Positions 1 to 5,575 of a stretch of DNA of 5,630 bases are shown in pieces. Origin of the DNA: an uncultured Chlorobiota bacterium (lineage in GTDB: Bacteria; Bacteroidota; Kapaibacteriia; OLB7); NCBI GenBank assembly GCA_946481475.1, contig CAMLOB010000304.1, positions 1 through 5,630 on the forward strand. The letters are read 5' to 3'. The notes under the pieces were generated by a model. The model worked only from the letters and a program-made list of their open reading frames with translations. It was not told the DNA's origin and searched no databases. The translations under genes and the position numbers were made by a program. Numbering within the stretch: the first letter of the stretch is position 1; every line of letters begins with the position of its first letter.

Positions 1-10
1 GAAACACATC

Positions 11-1117
11 ATGAGCACAACCGACACAACAGTCTGGACGGCAAACAACCGCGTCATCAACGTTTCCGTCAACGGCGGAACGGCCGAACCCTTCCTCGTG
101 CAGGGGGTCGCCTACAGTCCGACGCCGATCGGCCAGAGCAGCATTCCCGATCCGCTCGGGGCGCAGAACAGTGCGATCTGGCAGCGCGATCTCCCGCTTC
201 TGCGGTCGATGGGGGCGAACGTCGTCCGCATCTACGGCATGGATGCGACCAACCGCGGAAACAGTACCGACTTTCTGGATGCGGCCTGGAACGACGGGAC
301 CGATCCGATCTACGTGATCCTCTCGATCTGGCTGAATCCTTCCGGCAACGGCATCGCCGACCTGAGCGCGATGCAGCAGCAGTATCAGTGGATCGGTGAG
401 GACTACGGCAACCACCCGGCGGTTCTCGGCATCTCGATCGGCTCGGAGTTCAACACGCCGCAGAACATCGTGACGCAGCAGTTCTGGACCGACTTCAACA
501 CGCTGGCAACTGCCGCAAAGACCGGCATCTCGACCGCCGGGGGGGAGAAGCTGATCAGCACCGGCTTTGTCGACTTCGTCAACACGTCGAATCAGGAGTG
601 GACCGTTGTCGAGGGAGAACAGTTCGGCGCGGAGGTCGACATCTGGGGGATCAACTCCTACCGGGGGAGCACCTTCACCAATCTCTGGAGCCAGATCGAG
701 TCGGCGACGACCAAACCCTTTATCATTACCGAGTTCGGCGCTCCGGCCTCGTGGCATCCGACCGGCGCCTCCTGTCAGGCGGCCGAACTGCCTTCGACCG
801 GATCGCCGAACATGAGCGATCTGGTGACCTACATGACCGGACTGTGGGGGGAGATCGAAGCGAACTGGGCAAAGAATTCCGGGAAGGTCGGGTCCGGAGG
901 TGTTATTTTCGAGTGGACCGACGAGTGGTGGAAATCACCCCAGTGCGGTCCGGCCACCCAGCATTCGGGGGGATCGGCCCAGAACGGCTCCTTCCCCGGC
1001 GGCTGGGACGACGAGGAGTGGTTCGGTCTGAACTCCATCGCCGCCGGCACACCGAACGTGCTGACGCAACGGGCCACCTATACGCTCTTTCAGGGACTGT
1101 GGGGGAGCGGAAGCTGA
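11..1117 (+). CDS. Glycoside hydrolase, TIM-barrel (clan GH-A-like), no signal peptide
   Basis: The 368-residue product reads as a retaining (beta/alpha)8 glycosidase or glucanosyltransferase, close in style to GH2 catalytic, GH5 and GH72 domains. The start resembles the first barrel strand (FLVQGVAYSPTPIG, 28-41), followed by LRSMGANVVRIYGMD (64-78). IGSEFN places the likely acid/base at Glu146, and IITEFGAP places the likely nucleophile at Glu241. A late aromatic strand, VIFEWTDEWW (298-307), is typical of the substrate-binding end of such barrels. The only two cysteines are Cys255 and Cys312, which could form a disulfide. The N-terminus is polar with no hydrophobic core, so no Sec signal is visible. 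Only ten bases precede the ATG and the frame is open to the window edge, so the true start could lie further upstream. The substrate cannot be read from sequence; a beta-glucan-like polymer is a family-based guess. A terminator follows, so it probably ends its transcript. Confidence 0.83.
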   Translation: MSTTDTTVWTANNRVINVSVNGGTAEPFLVQGVAYSPTPIGQSSIPDPLGAQNSAIWQRDLPLLRSMGANVVRIYGMDATNRGNSTDFLDAAWNDGTDPIYVILSIWLNPSGNGIADLSAMQQQYQWIGEDYGNHPAVLGISIGSEFNTPQNIVTQQFWTDFNTLATAAKTGISTAGGEKLISTGFVDFVNTSNQEWTVVEGEQFGAEVDIWGINSYRGSTFTNLWSQIESATTKPFIITEFGAPASWHPTGASCQAAELPSTGSPNMSDLVTYMTGLWGEIEANWAKNSGKVGSGGVIFEWTDEWWKSPQCGPATQHSGGSAQNGSFPGGWDDEEWFGLNSIAAGTPNVLTQRATYTLFQGLWGSGS

Positions 1118-1160
1118 TGGGGAGAGCGATGGGATGAACAGATGAACATGTGAGAGACAC

Positions 1161-1194
1161 GGAGAGCGGAGTGGAGAACTCCGCTCTCCTTTAT
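1161..1194 (+). terminator. Intrinsic (rho-independent) terminator
   Basis: A perfect 12-base-pair inverted repeat pairs 1161-1172 with 1178-1189 around a five-base loop (GGAGA). It is followed by the T-rich tail TTTAT. It sits 43 bases after the hydrolase stop and 28 bases before the membrane protein start, so it should end the hydrolase transcript. The stem is symmetric, but the T-tract is only on the + strand side. The T-tract is short, so termination may be partial. Confidence 0.85.
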
Positions 1195-1206
1195 CCAACT
1201 ACAAAC

Positions 1207-1211
1207 GGAGA
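1207..1211 (+). promoter_or_regulatory. Ribosome binding site of the membrane protein gene
   Basis: GGAGA lies six bases upstream of the ATG at 1218 and fixes that start. The roughly 20 bases between the preceding terminator and this site leave little room for a full promoter downstream of the terminator. Any promoter would overlap the terminator hairpin or the end of the hydrolase transcript. Confidence 0.75.
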
Positions 1212-1217
1212 CCCTTC

Positions 1218-2375
1218 ATGGAATTCAAAGCCTATCTTTCCGGACTCGGCGTCCTGCTCATCTTCTGGATTCTCTACCGTTTGCTTCTCGGCACCTGGAG
1301 TCCGTCGGCATTGATCAACGGCGAGGACGGCAAGGCGAGCACATCGAAATTCCAGTGGTTCCTCTGGACGATCGTTGTCGTCTTCTCCTTCATCGTCGTC
1401 TATGCCGCGCGGGTTCTGACCGGGAACTACGAAGTGATCCCGAACATCCCGCAGAATCTCCTGATCGTCATGGGGTTCAGCATCACCTCGATGGTGGCGG
1501 CCAAGGGGATCACCTCGGCCTACGTGAAAAGCGGACAACTCATGAAGCTTCAATCGGCTCCGGGACAGACCGGACTCAGTTGGGTTATCAAGGACGACGG
1601 CGGTCAGCCCGATCTGAGCAAGGTGCAGATCATGGCCTGGACACTGATCGGCGTCGGCGTCTATCTGATCCGTGTCGTCGAGGAGGTTCATACCGGTTCT
1701 TCCCTTCTGCTGCCGGATATCGATCCGGCTCTGATGGTTCTGATGGGATTGGGGCACGGCGCCTATCTCGGGAAGAAGATCGTGACCACGAATGACTCGT
1801 CGACCCGTCTCGGCAGGGCGGTTCCGATAGCGGGCCGGCCGCCGATGCAGGGGCAGACGATCATGCAGTATCAGAGCTCGGTGATGCCGCCGGCCGGGCA
1901 GGCGACTCCCCCGCCGCCGGGGAACGGCACCTCATCGCAGCCGACTTCCGTCGTCTCACAACCTCCCCCTGCTCCTTCCAGCTCGACTCCTCCTGCGACG
2001 AATGTCGCCGAAACTTCGCAGCCCTCTTCTCCCCCTCCGGGAGCAGCTCTGCCTTCAACTCCTCCGGTCTCTGCAGCACCGACTCCTGTGATCCCTCCCC
2101 ACCTGACCGGAATCATCCCGGCCCACGGAAGTCCCGGCACCACGGTCGTCCTGACCGGAACCGGATTCGGTCCGACGCAGAACGGAAGCTTCATCACGCT
2201 CGACGACCTCGGGATCTATCCCGACGGCGTCACCTGGAGCGACACGCAGGTCACCTTTCCCTTCCCGGCGCAGGGAGGAACCGGCGTCGACTGGGTGCCG
2301 GGGGAGACGGTGCAGGTCGGTCTGGTGGTCGGGGGGGTGAAGAGCGGGAATATGTTGTTGTTCGGGGTGAAGTAG
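1218..2375 (+). CDS. Multi-helix membrane protein with duplicated module, Pro-rich linker and IPT/TIG-like domain
   Basis: I do not recognise a named family for this 385-residue protein. Hydrophobic segments fall at about residues 6-25, 45-66, 78-100, 138-154 and 169-186. Residues 43-96 and 134-187 align without gaps at an offset of 91 residues, sharing SKxQxxxWT, then P, I, L, MG and a final Lys. This points to an internal duplication of a two-helix unit. Residues about 205-294 are low complexity, rich in Pro, Ser, Ala and Thr, and probably form an extended linker. Residues about 296-385 resemble an IPT/TIG beta-sandwich (IIPAHGSPGTTVVLTGTGFG, 299-318), a fold used for binding on cell surfaces. 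The start is supported by GGAGA at 1207-1211. It lies 81 bases ahead of the sheath gene on the same strand, so co-transcription is plausible. A role as membrane anchor or adhesion partner is inference. Two G7 runs lie at and near its 3' end. Confidence 0.8.
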   Translation: MEFKAYLSGLGVLLIFWILYRLLLGTWSPSALINGEDGKASTSKFQWFLWTIVVVFSFIVVYAARVLTGNYEVIPNIPQNLLIVMGFSITSMVAAKGITSAYVKSGQLMKLQSAPGQTGLSWVIKDDGGQPDLSKVQIMAWTLIGVGVYLIRVVEEVHTGSSLLLPDIDPALMVLMGLGHGAYLGKKIVTTNDSSTRLGRAVPIAGRPPMQGQTIMQYQSSVMPPAGQATPPPPGNGTSSQPTSVVSQPPPAPSSSTPPATNVAETSQPSSPPPGAALPSTPPVSAAPTPVIPPHLTGIIPAHGSPGTTVVLTGTGFGPTQNGSFITLDDLGIYPDGVTWSDTQVTFPFPAQGGTGVDWVPGETVQVGLVVGGVKSGNMLLFGVK

Positions 2376-2456
2376 GGGGGGCTGGATTCCTTATCGTCAT
2401 CGCCCATACATTTTTCTGAAACTGCAACCGAACATCATAACCATACTTGCCGCAGC

Positions 2457-4082
2457 ATGACGGATAAAACAGCCTACAAGACACCCGGTGTCTACATCAC
2501 CGAAGCGGATGCCCTTCCGCAAAGTATCGTCGGCGCCACGACCGCCCTTCCCCTCTTCATCGGCTATACGGAGAAGACCGGAACGGATGGGACCTCACTT
2601 CTGATGCAGCCGGTGATGATCCGGTCGCTCGCGGAGTTCGAGAGGACATTCGGAAAGGGGCGGCAGTCCCGGTACAAGCTTGCCGAGGTCGAGCCCGGCG
2701 GAGGGGATATCACGGTCCGGAATCCGGCGGACGGAACCGACCATGAATTTGCCCTGACCGAAGATGGGAGCGGGTGGAGATTCCATCTCTACAAATCGAT
2801 CAGATTCTTCTTCAGAAACGGCGGGACCGAATGTTATGTGATCTCCGTCGGGGACTACGGGACATCGGATGAAGAAGCCGGGAGAGGTGTCCTCGGTACG
2901 GATCTTGAGAAGGGACTGGAGGTTGCGGTCGGACTGAAGGGACCGACGATGCTGGTGATTCCCGACGCGGTTCTCCTGCCGAACGATGGGAACCCGGAGA
3001 AGCCCTGGCTGTCGTCGCAGTTCCTCTCGCTGACGCAGGCCATGCTGGAGCAATGCGAGAGTCTGGGGGACCGGATTGCCCTTCTCGATGTCTACGGCAC
3101 CCCGCACGTTCGTCCGGACAAAGGGAATATGGAGGAGATCTTCGAAGCCTTTCGTCTGAGCGTCGGCGAGCGGGGCCTTTCTTACGGTGCGGCCTACTTC
3201 CCGTTTCTGAAGACAACGATTCTTTCCACTGATGAGATCGACTTCACAAGCATCGTTCCCGAATCGCGTGAGATATTGCAGCAGCTTCTGATGTGGGAGA
3301 ATGCGGCGATCTACAACGGCGGGACGGTCCCGCCGGAAGGAGAGAAGGGGAGTCGGGCGTATGAATCTCTTCGGGAGGAGATTGCAAGGATCGGGCAGGA
3401 AGATCTTTCCGCCGGACAGGTTGCCTCGGTTGACCTGCAGTTGCAGGGGGCCTTCCCCACGTTGGGAAAGATCGAACAGGAGATCGTCAACAGAGAGAAC
3501 ATCCTCCCTCCGGCCCCGGCCCTTGCCGGGATATATGGATTGACCGATGCGACGGATGGAGTCTGGAAAGCACCGGCCGGAATCAGCGTCGGGCTGCAGT
3601 CGGTGACCGGACCGACAGTTGCGGTCACCGACCGGGATCAGGAGGGGATGAACATTCCCCTTGGCGGGAAGGCGATCAACGCGATCAGACTCTTCACCGG
3701 CGCCGGCACCATAATCTGGGGAGCGCGGACGCTGGACGGGAACAGCAATGAGTGGCGGTATATCCAGGTGAGGCGGACATTGATCTACATCGAACAGTCA
3801 ATCAAAAACGCCCTGAGCTTCTTTGTCTTCTCCCCGAACGACGCCTCGACCTGGGCCGCCGTCACCCTGATGGTCGGAAATTTTCTGAACGAGCTCTGGA
3901 AGCAGGGGGGACTGATGGGGTCGAAGCCGGGCGACGCCTACAGCGTCCGGTGCGGACTCGGGACAACGATGAGCGAACAGGATATTCTCAACGGGAATCT
4001 GATTGTGCAGGTGATGGTTGCGCCGGTTCATCCGGCTGAATACGTCGTGCTTCAGGTGGTGCAGAAGATAGAGGAGGGGTAG
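2457..4082 (+). CDS. Contractile tail sheath protein (phage tail / eCIS type)
   Basis: This 541-residue protein would polymerise around an inner tube and contract to drive it through a membrane. Sheath hallmarks run in order: YKTPGVYITE at 7-16, LPLFIGYTE at 31-39, the strand RFFFRNGGTECYVISVG at 116-132, APALAGIYGLTD at 353-364, WGARTL at 421-426, YIQVRRTLIYIEQSI at 435-449 and PNDASTWAAV at 460-469. The central part corresponds to the subtilisin-like sheath domain and the last 110 or so residues to the conserved sheath C-terminal domain. Length is within the range of eCIS and myophage sheaths. Residues about 285-350 form a Glu-rich insertion just before the APALAGIYG motif. The start is chosen because it puts YKTPGVY at the usual N-terminal distance, but no Shine-Dalgarno sequence precedes it. 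No tube, baseplate or ATPase gene follows; a toxin-antitoxin pair does. Whether it belongs to an eCIS, an R-type tailocin or a prophage cannot be settled here. Confidence 0.93.
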   Translation: MTDKTAYKTPGVYITEADALPQSIVGATTALPLFIGYTEKTGTDGTSLLMQPVMIRSLAEFERTFGKGRQSRYKLAEVEPGGGDITVRNPADGTDHEFALTEDGSGWRFHLYKSIRFFFRNGGTECYVISVGDYGTSDEEAGRGVLGTDLEKGLEVAVGLKGPTMLVIPDAVLLPNDGNPEKPWLSSQFLSLTQAMLEQCESLGDRIALLDVYGTPHVRPDKGNMEEIFEAFRLSVGERGLSYGAAYFPFLKTTILSTDEIDFTSIVPESREILQQLLMWENAAIYNGGTVPPEGEKGSRAYESLREEIARIGQEDLSAGQVASVDLQLQGAFPTLGKIEQEIVNRENILPPAPALAGIYGLTDATDGVWKAPAGISVGLQSVTGPTVAVTDRDQEGMNIPLGGKAINAIRLFTGAGTIIWGARTLDGNSNEWRYIQVRRTLIYIEQSIKNALSFFVFSPNDASTWAAVTLMVGNFLNELWKQGGLMGSKPGDAYSVRCGLGTTMSEQDILNGNLIVQVMVAPVHPAEYVVLQVVQKIEEG

Positions 4083-4123
4083 AGGGTATATCTTCAAAAA
4101 ATCCGTACAATCCCGGGGAGGTC

Positions 4124-4142
4124 CGACCGTGTGCGGTTGACC
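4124..4142 (+). promoter_or_regulatory. Possible operator/promoter element upstream of the toxin-antitoxin pair
   Basis: The 99-base gap between the sheath stop and the antitoxin start holds a six-pair inverted repeat (4124-4129 with 4134-4139, one G-T pair, TGTG between). It overlaps TTGACC at 4137-4142, which resembles a -35 hexamer. No convincing -10 hexamer is seen at standard spacing; GATAAA at 4164-4169 is too far. VapBC operons are usually autoregulated through inverted repeats at the promoter, which makes the position suggestive. The match itself is weak. Confidence 0.25.
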
Positions 4143-4170
4143 GGTAGTTGAATGAAATGAATGGATAAAC

Positions 4171-4177
4171 GGAAGGG
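4171..4177 (+). promoter_or_regulatory. Ribosome binding site deciding the antitoxin start
   Basis: GGAAGGG ends four bases before the ATG at 4182. The upstream in-frame ATG at 4161 would put this site inside the coding region and has no comparable site of its own. The protein from 4182 also begins MEAIRVQQ, which fits antitoxin N-termini of this type. Confidence 0.7.
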
Positions 4178-4181
4178 CGTT

Positions 4182-4472
4182 ATGGAAGCCATCAGAGTGC
4201 AACAGAAAGTTGAGAAACGGGGAGAACTGACGCTTCGGAACCTGCCGGTGGAGGAGGGAGAAGAAGTGGAAGTACTGGTGTTGCTCACTTCGCATCAAGG
4301 CGGAGAACGAAAACGGCTGACTGCCCGGCAGTTGCTGGAGTCCGACGTGATCGGAATGTGGGAAGACCGGACGGATATTTCCGATAGCTCCGAGTATGCA
4401 CGGGTACTGCGTGAGAAGGCACAGAGACGGTCACAACTCAATGGAGCAGGGGATGATAGTCCTGGACAGTGA
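4182..4472 (+). CDS. vapB: Type II antitoxin, VapB-like
   Basis: The 96-residue product begins MEAIRVQQKVEKRGELTL, with a two-strand segment to about residue 35 that resembles the N-terminal DNA-binding/dimer part of short antitoxins. After a polar hinge (39-46) comes a C-terminal toxin-binding segment, LTARQLLESDVIGMWEDR (46-63), followed by a charged helix (about 67-84). Antitoxins of this kind bind the PIN toxin through the C-terminal part and the operon promoter through the N-terminal part. The family assignment rests mainly on overall pattern and on the overlapping PIN-domain toxin gene. The last 20 bases overlap vapC in another frame, so the two are translationally coupled. An in-frame ATG at 4161 would add seven residues (MDKRKGV) and is less likely because of the binding site at 4171-4177. 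It should be expressed in excess of the toxin and repress its own promoter; this is family knowledge, not seen here. Confidence 0.84.
   Translation: MEAIRVQQKVEKRGELTLRNLPVEEGEEVEVLVLLTSHQGGERKRLTARQLLESDVIGMWEDRTDISDSSEYARVLREKAQRRSQLNGAGDDSPGQ
4443..4446 (+). promoter_or_regulatory. Ribosome binding site of vapC inside vapB
   Basis: GGAG lies six bases before the ATG at 4453. A competing in-frame ATG at 4441 has no purine-rich site upstream and would place this GGAG inside its own coding region. The PIN domain's first strand (MIVLDSDV) begins directly at 4453, as is usual for VapC proteins. Confidence 0.7.
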
Positions 4473-4839
4473 TGTTATGATCGACCTGCTACGGAAGTAT
4501 CCTCCAGCAGTACAGTGGCTGTCGACATTGGGAGAAGAAGAGATTGCGTTACCCGGCTTTGTTGTTATGGAACTTATGCAAGGATGCCGTAATAAAGCTG
4601 AACAGAACAGAATTGAAAGAATAGCTGCTGATTTTGAAGTTATCTGGCCGACACCTGAAAGCTGTGATGCGGCCTTGAAGAGCTTCTCCCGTTACCACCT
4701 GAGCCATGATGTCGGTTTGCTTGATGCCCTGATCGGACAGACGGTAGCGACGTTAAAGCTTCCTCTCTATACGTTCAATCGAAAGCACTACTCGGTTATT
4801 CCCGATTTGGTTCTGATTGAGCCATACGGCAAATCGTAG
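4453..4839 (+). CDS. vapC: VapC-type PIN-domain ribonuclease toxin
   Basis: The 128-residue product is a full-length PIN domain. VapC toxins are Mg-dependent endoribonucleases that cut tRNA or rRNA and stop translation when the antitoxin is lost. The acidic site is present: Asp5 in MIVLDSDVMIDLL (1-13), Glu40 in VVMELMQGC (37-45) and Asp91 in GLLDALIGQTVA (88-99). The fourth position lies in TFNRKHY (107-113), where Asn109 and His112 stand at a site often holding Asp; the NxKH form is common in one VapC subgroup. The target RNA cannot be predicted. The gene overlaps vapB by 20 bases. Its base composition is strikingly low in GC (about 39 percent by hand count for 4561-4660) compared with neighbouring genes, which suggests recent transfer. 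Longer starts at 4396 or 4441 are possible but lack ribosome binding sites. Confidence 0.93.
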   Translation: MIVLDSDVMIDLLRKYPPAVQWLSTLGEEEIALPGFVVMELMQGCRNKAEQNRIERIAADFEVIWPTPESCDAALKSFSRYHLSHDVGLLDALIGQTVATLKLPLYTFNRKHYSVIPDLVLIEPYGKS

Positions 4840-4841
4840 AC

Positions 4842-5495
4842 ATGGATCATCTTCTGTGCGTTATACTTGAACCGCTGAATCAGTCGTTACCCATGAATCT
4901 CCATACCGTCTTCGGTGACATCGACATCTATCTCTTCGATCAACTCCTGAAAGGACGTATCAAACCTGGCGACCGGATTCTGGATGCCGGGTGTGGCGGC
5001 GGACGGAATCTGGTCTGGTTTCTGCAGAACGGATTCGATGTCCGGGGTGTCGACGCTTCCCCCGATGCCGTCGATGCGGTCCGCCGGCTTGCGGCCAAGC
5101 TTGCTCCGGACCTGCCGGAGGAGAATTTCCTCGTCGCCGATATTCGCAACCTGCCGTTCGATGACGCCTCGTTCGATCTGGTGATCTGCAATGCCGTTCT
5201 CCACTTTGCTGAAAGCGAAGAGGCATTTCGGAAGATGGTGACCGAGTGCGGGCGTGTGCTGAAACCGGGAGGTATCTTCTTTGCCCGGCTTGCCTCGACG
5301 ATCGGTATCGAGGAAGAGGTGGAGCTTATCGAAGGTCGTCGTTATCGTTTGCCGGATGGTTCCGTTCGTTTCCTTGTCGATGAGGGGATGCTGCTCGAGT
5401 TGACCGGGGAGATGGGAGGTGAGCCGGCCGATCCGATCAAGACGACTCTGGTGGCGGGAATGCGGAGTATGACGACGTGGGTGGTTTCGCTCTGA
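4842..5495 (+). CDS. Class I SAM-dependent methyltransferase
   Basis: The 217-residue Rossmann-fold methyltransferase shows motif I as ILDAGCGGGRNL (46-57), the acidic ribose-binding residue at Asp71 (GVDAS), the adenine-side Asp100 in VADIRNLPF (98-106), the post-II strand FDLVICNAVLHF (111-122) and RVLKPGGIFFARL (138-150). This is the small-molecule methyltransferase 11/25 type; the substrate is not evident. It starts 2 bases after the vapC stop and may be read through from it. No Shine-Dalgarno site precedes the ATG at 4842 or the in-frame ATG at 4893, which would give a 200-residue protein starting MNLHTVFGDIDIY. Since conserved sequence begins near VFGDIDIY, the shorter form is a real alternative. 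The last four codons and the stop lie inside the 55-base repeat that begins at 5480, so the repeat has fixed the C-terminus (VVSL). Its high GC (about 69 percent for 5041-5140) contrasts with vapC. Confidence 0.87.
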   Translation: MDHLLCVILEPLNQSLPMNLHTVFGDIDIYLFDQLLKGRIKPGDRILDAGCGGGRNLVWFLQNGFDVRGVDASPDAVDAVRRLAAKLAPDLPEENFLVADIRNLPFDDASFDLVICNAVLHFAESEEAFRKMVTECGRVLKPGGIFFARLASTIGIEEEVELIEGRRYRLPDGSVRFLVDEGMLLELTGEMGGEPADPIKTTLVAGMRSMTTWVVSL

Positions 5496-5534
5496 CGAGC
5501 GAGACTACGGGGTGTCGTCCCGCGATGCGGGACT
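5480..5534 (+). repeat. Direct repeat, copy 1, with two hairpins
   Basis: These 55 bases recur without mismatch at 5576-5630, a 96-base period. The copy holds hairpin A (5481-5492 pairs with 5497-5508, 12 pairs including two G-T, loop TGAC) and hairpin B (5517-5523 pairs with 5527-5533, seven perfect pairs, loop GAT). Copy 1 begins inside the methyltransferase gene and carries its TGA stop in the loop of hairpin A. No T-tract follows either hairpin, so they do not look like intrinsic terminators. The repeat resembles a dispersed intergenic palindromic element (REP-like). Confidence 0.92.
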
Positions 5535-5541
5535 CGGGTTC

Positions 5542-5557
5542 GGCGCGCGAGCGCGCC
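5542..5557 (+). repeat. GC-only hairpin in the repeat unit
   Basis: Between the two repeat copies, GGCGCG (5542-5547) pairs with CGCGCC (5552-5557) around CGAG. A seventh pair is possible with a two-base loop. It is the third hairpin in the 96-base unit. Whether it recurs after copy 2 cannot be seen because the window ends. Confidence 0.8.
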
Positions 5558-5575
5558 TTGTTCCGGCTCTGGGGA

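Noticed and set aside
598..1137. 179-codon + strand frame within the hydrolase gene
   Set aside because: Arg/Gly-rich translation typical of a shifted frame in GC-rich DNA; the hydrolase frame carries both catalytic motifs across the same stretch.
1191..1757. 188-codon open frame on the - strand, antisense to the membrane protein
   Set aside because: It is very rich in charged, low-complexity residues with no recognisable domain, and the + strand frame has clear helices and a ribosome binding site.
2414..2441. Possible promoter before the sheath (TTCTGA, 16 bases, CATAAC)
   Set aside because: Only 3 of 6 and 4 of 6 matches to the sigma-70 consensus, about what chance gives in this AT-richer gap.
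2595..3216. Overlapping - strand frames opposite the sheath gene
   Set aside because: No domain-like sequence, and the sheath motifs continue through the region on the + strand.
3798..4298. 166-codon - strand frame spanning the sheath end and the antitoxin start
   Set aside because: His/Phe-rich composition without motifs; it would overlap two well-supported genes.
4396..4452. Longer N-terminus for vapC from ATG 4396
   Set aside because: The extra residues lie before the usual first PIN strand, overlap the antitoxin heavily and have no ribosome binding site; ATG 4453 has GGAG at the right distance.
5481..5533. Intrinsic terminator after the methyltransferase
   Set aside because: Neither hairpin is followed by a T-tract, and the first overlaps the coding end.
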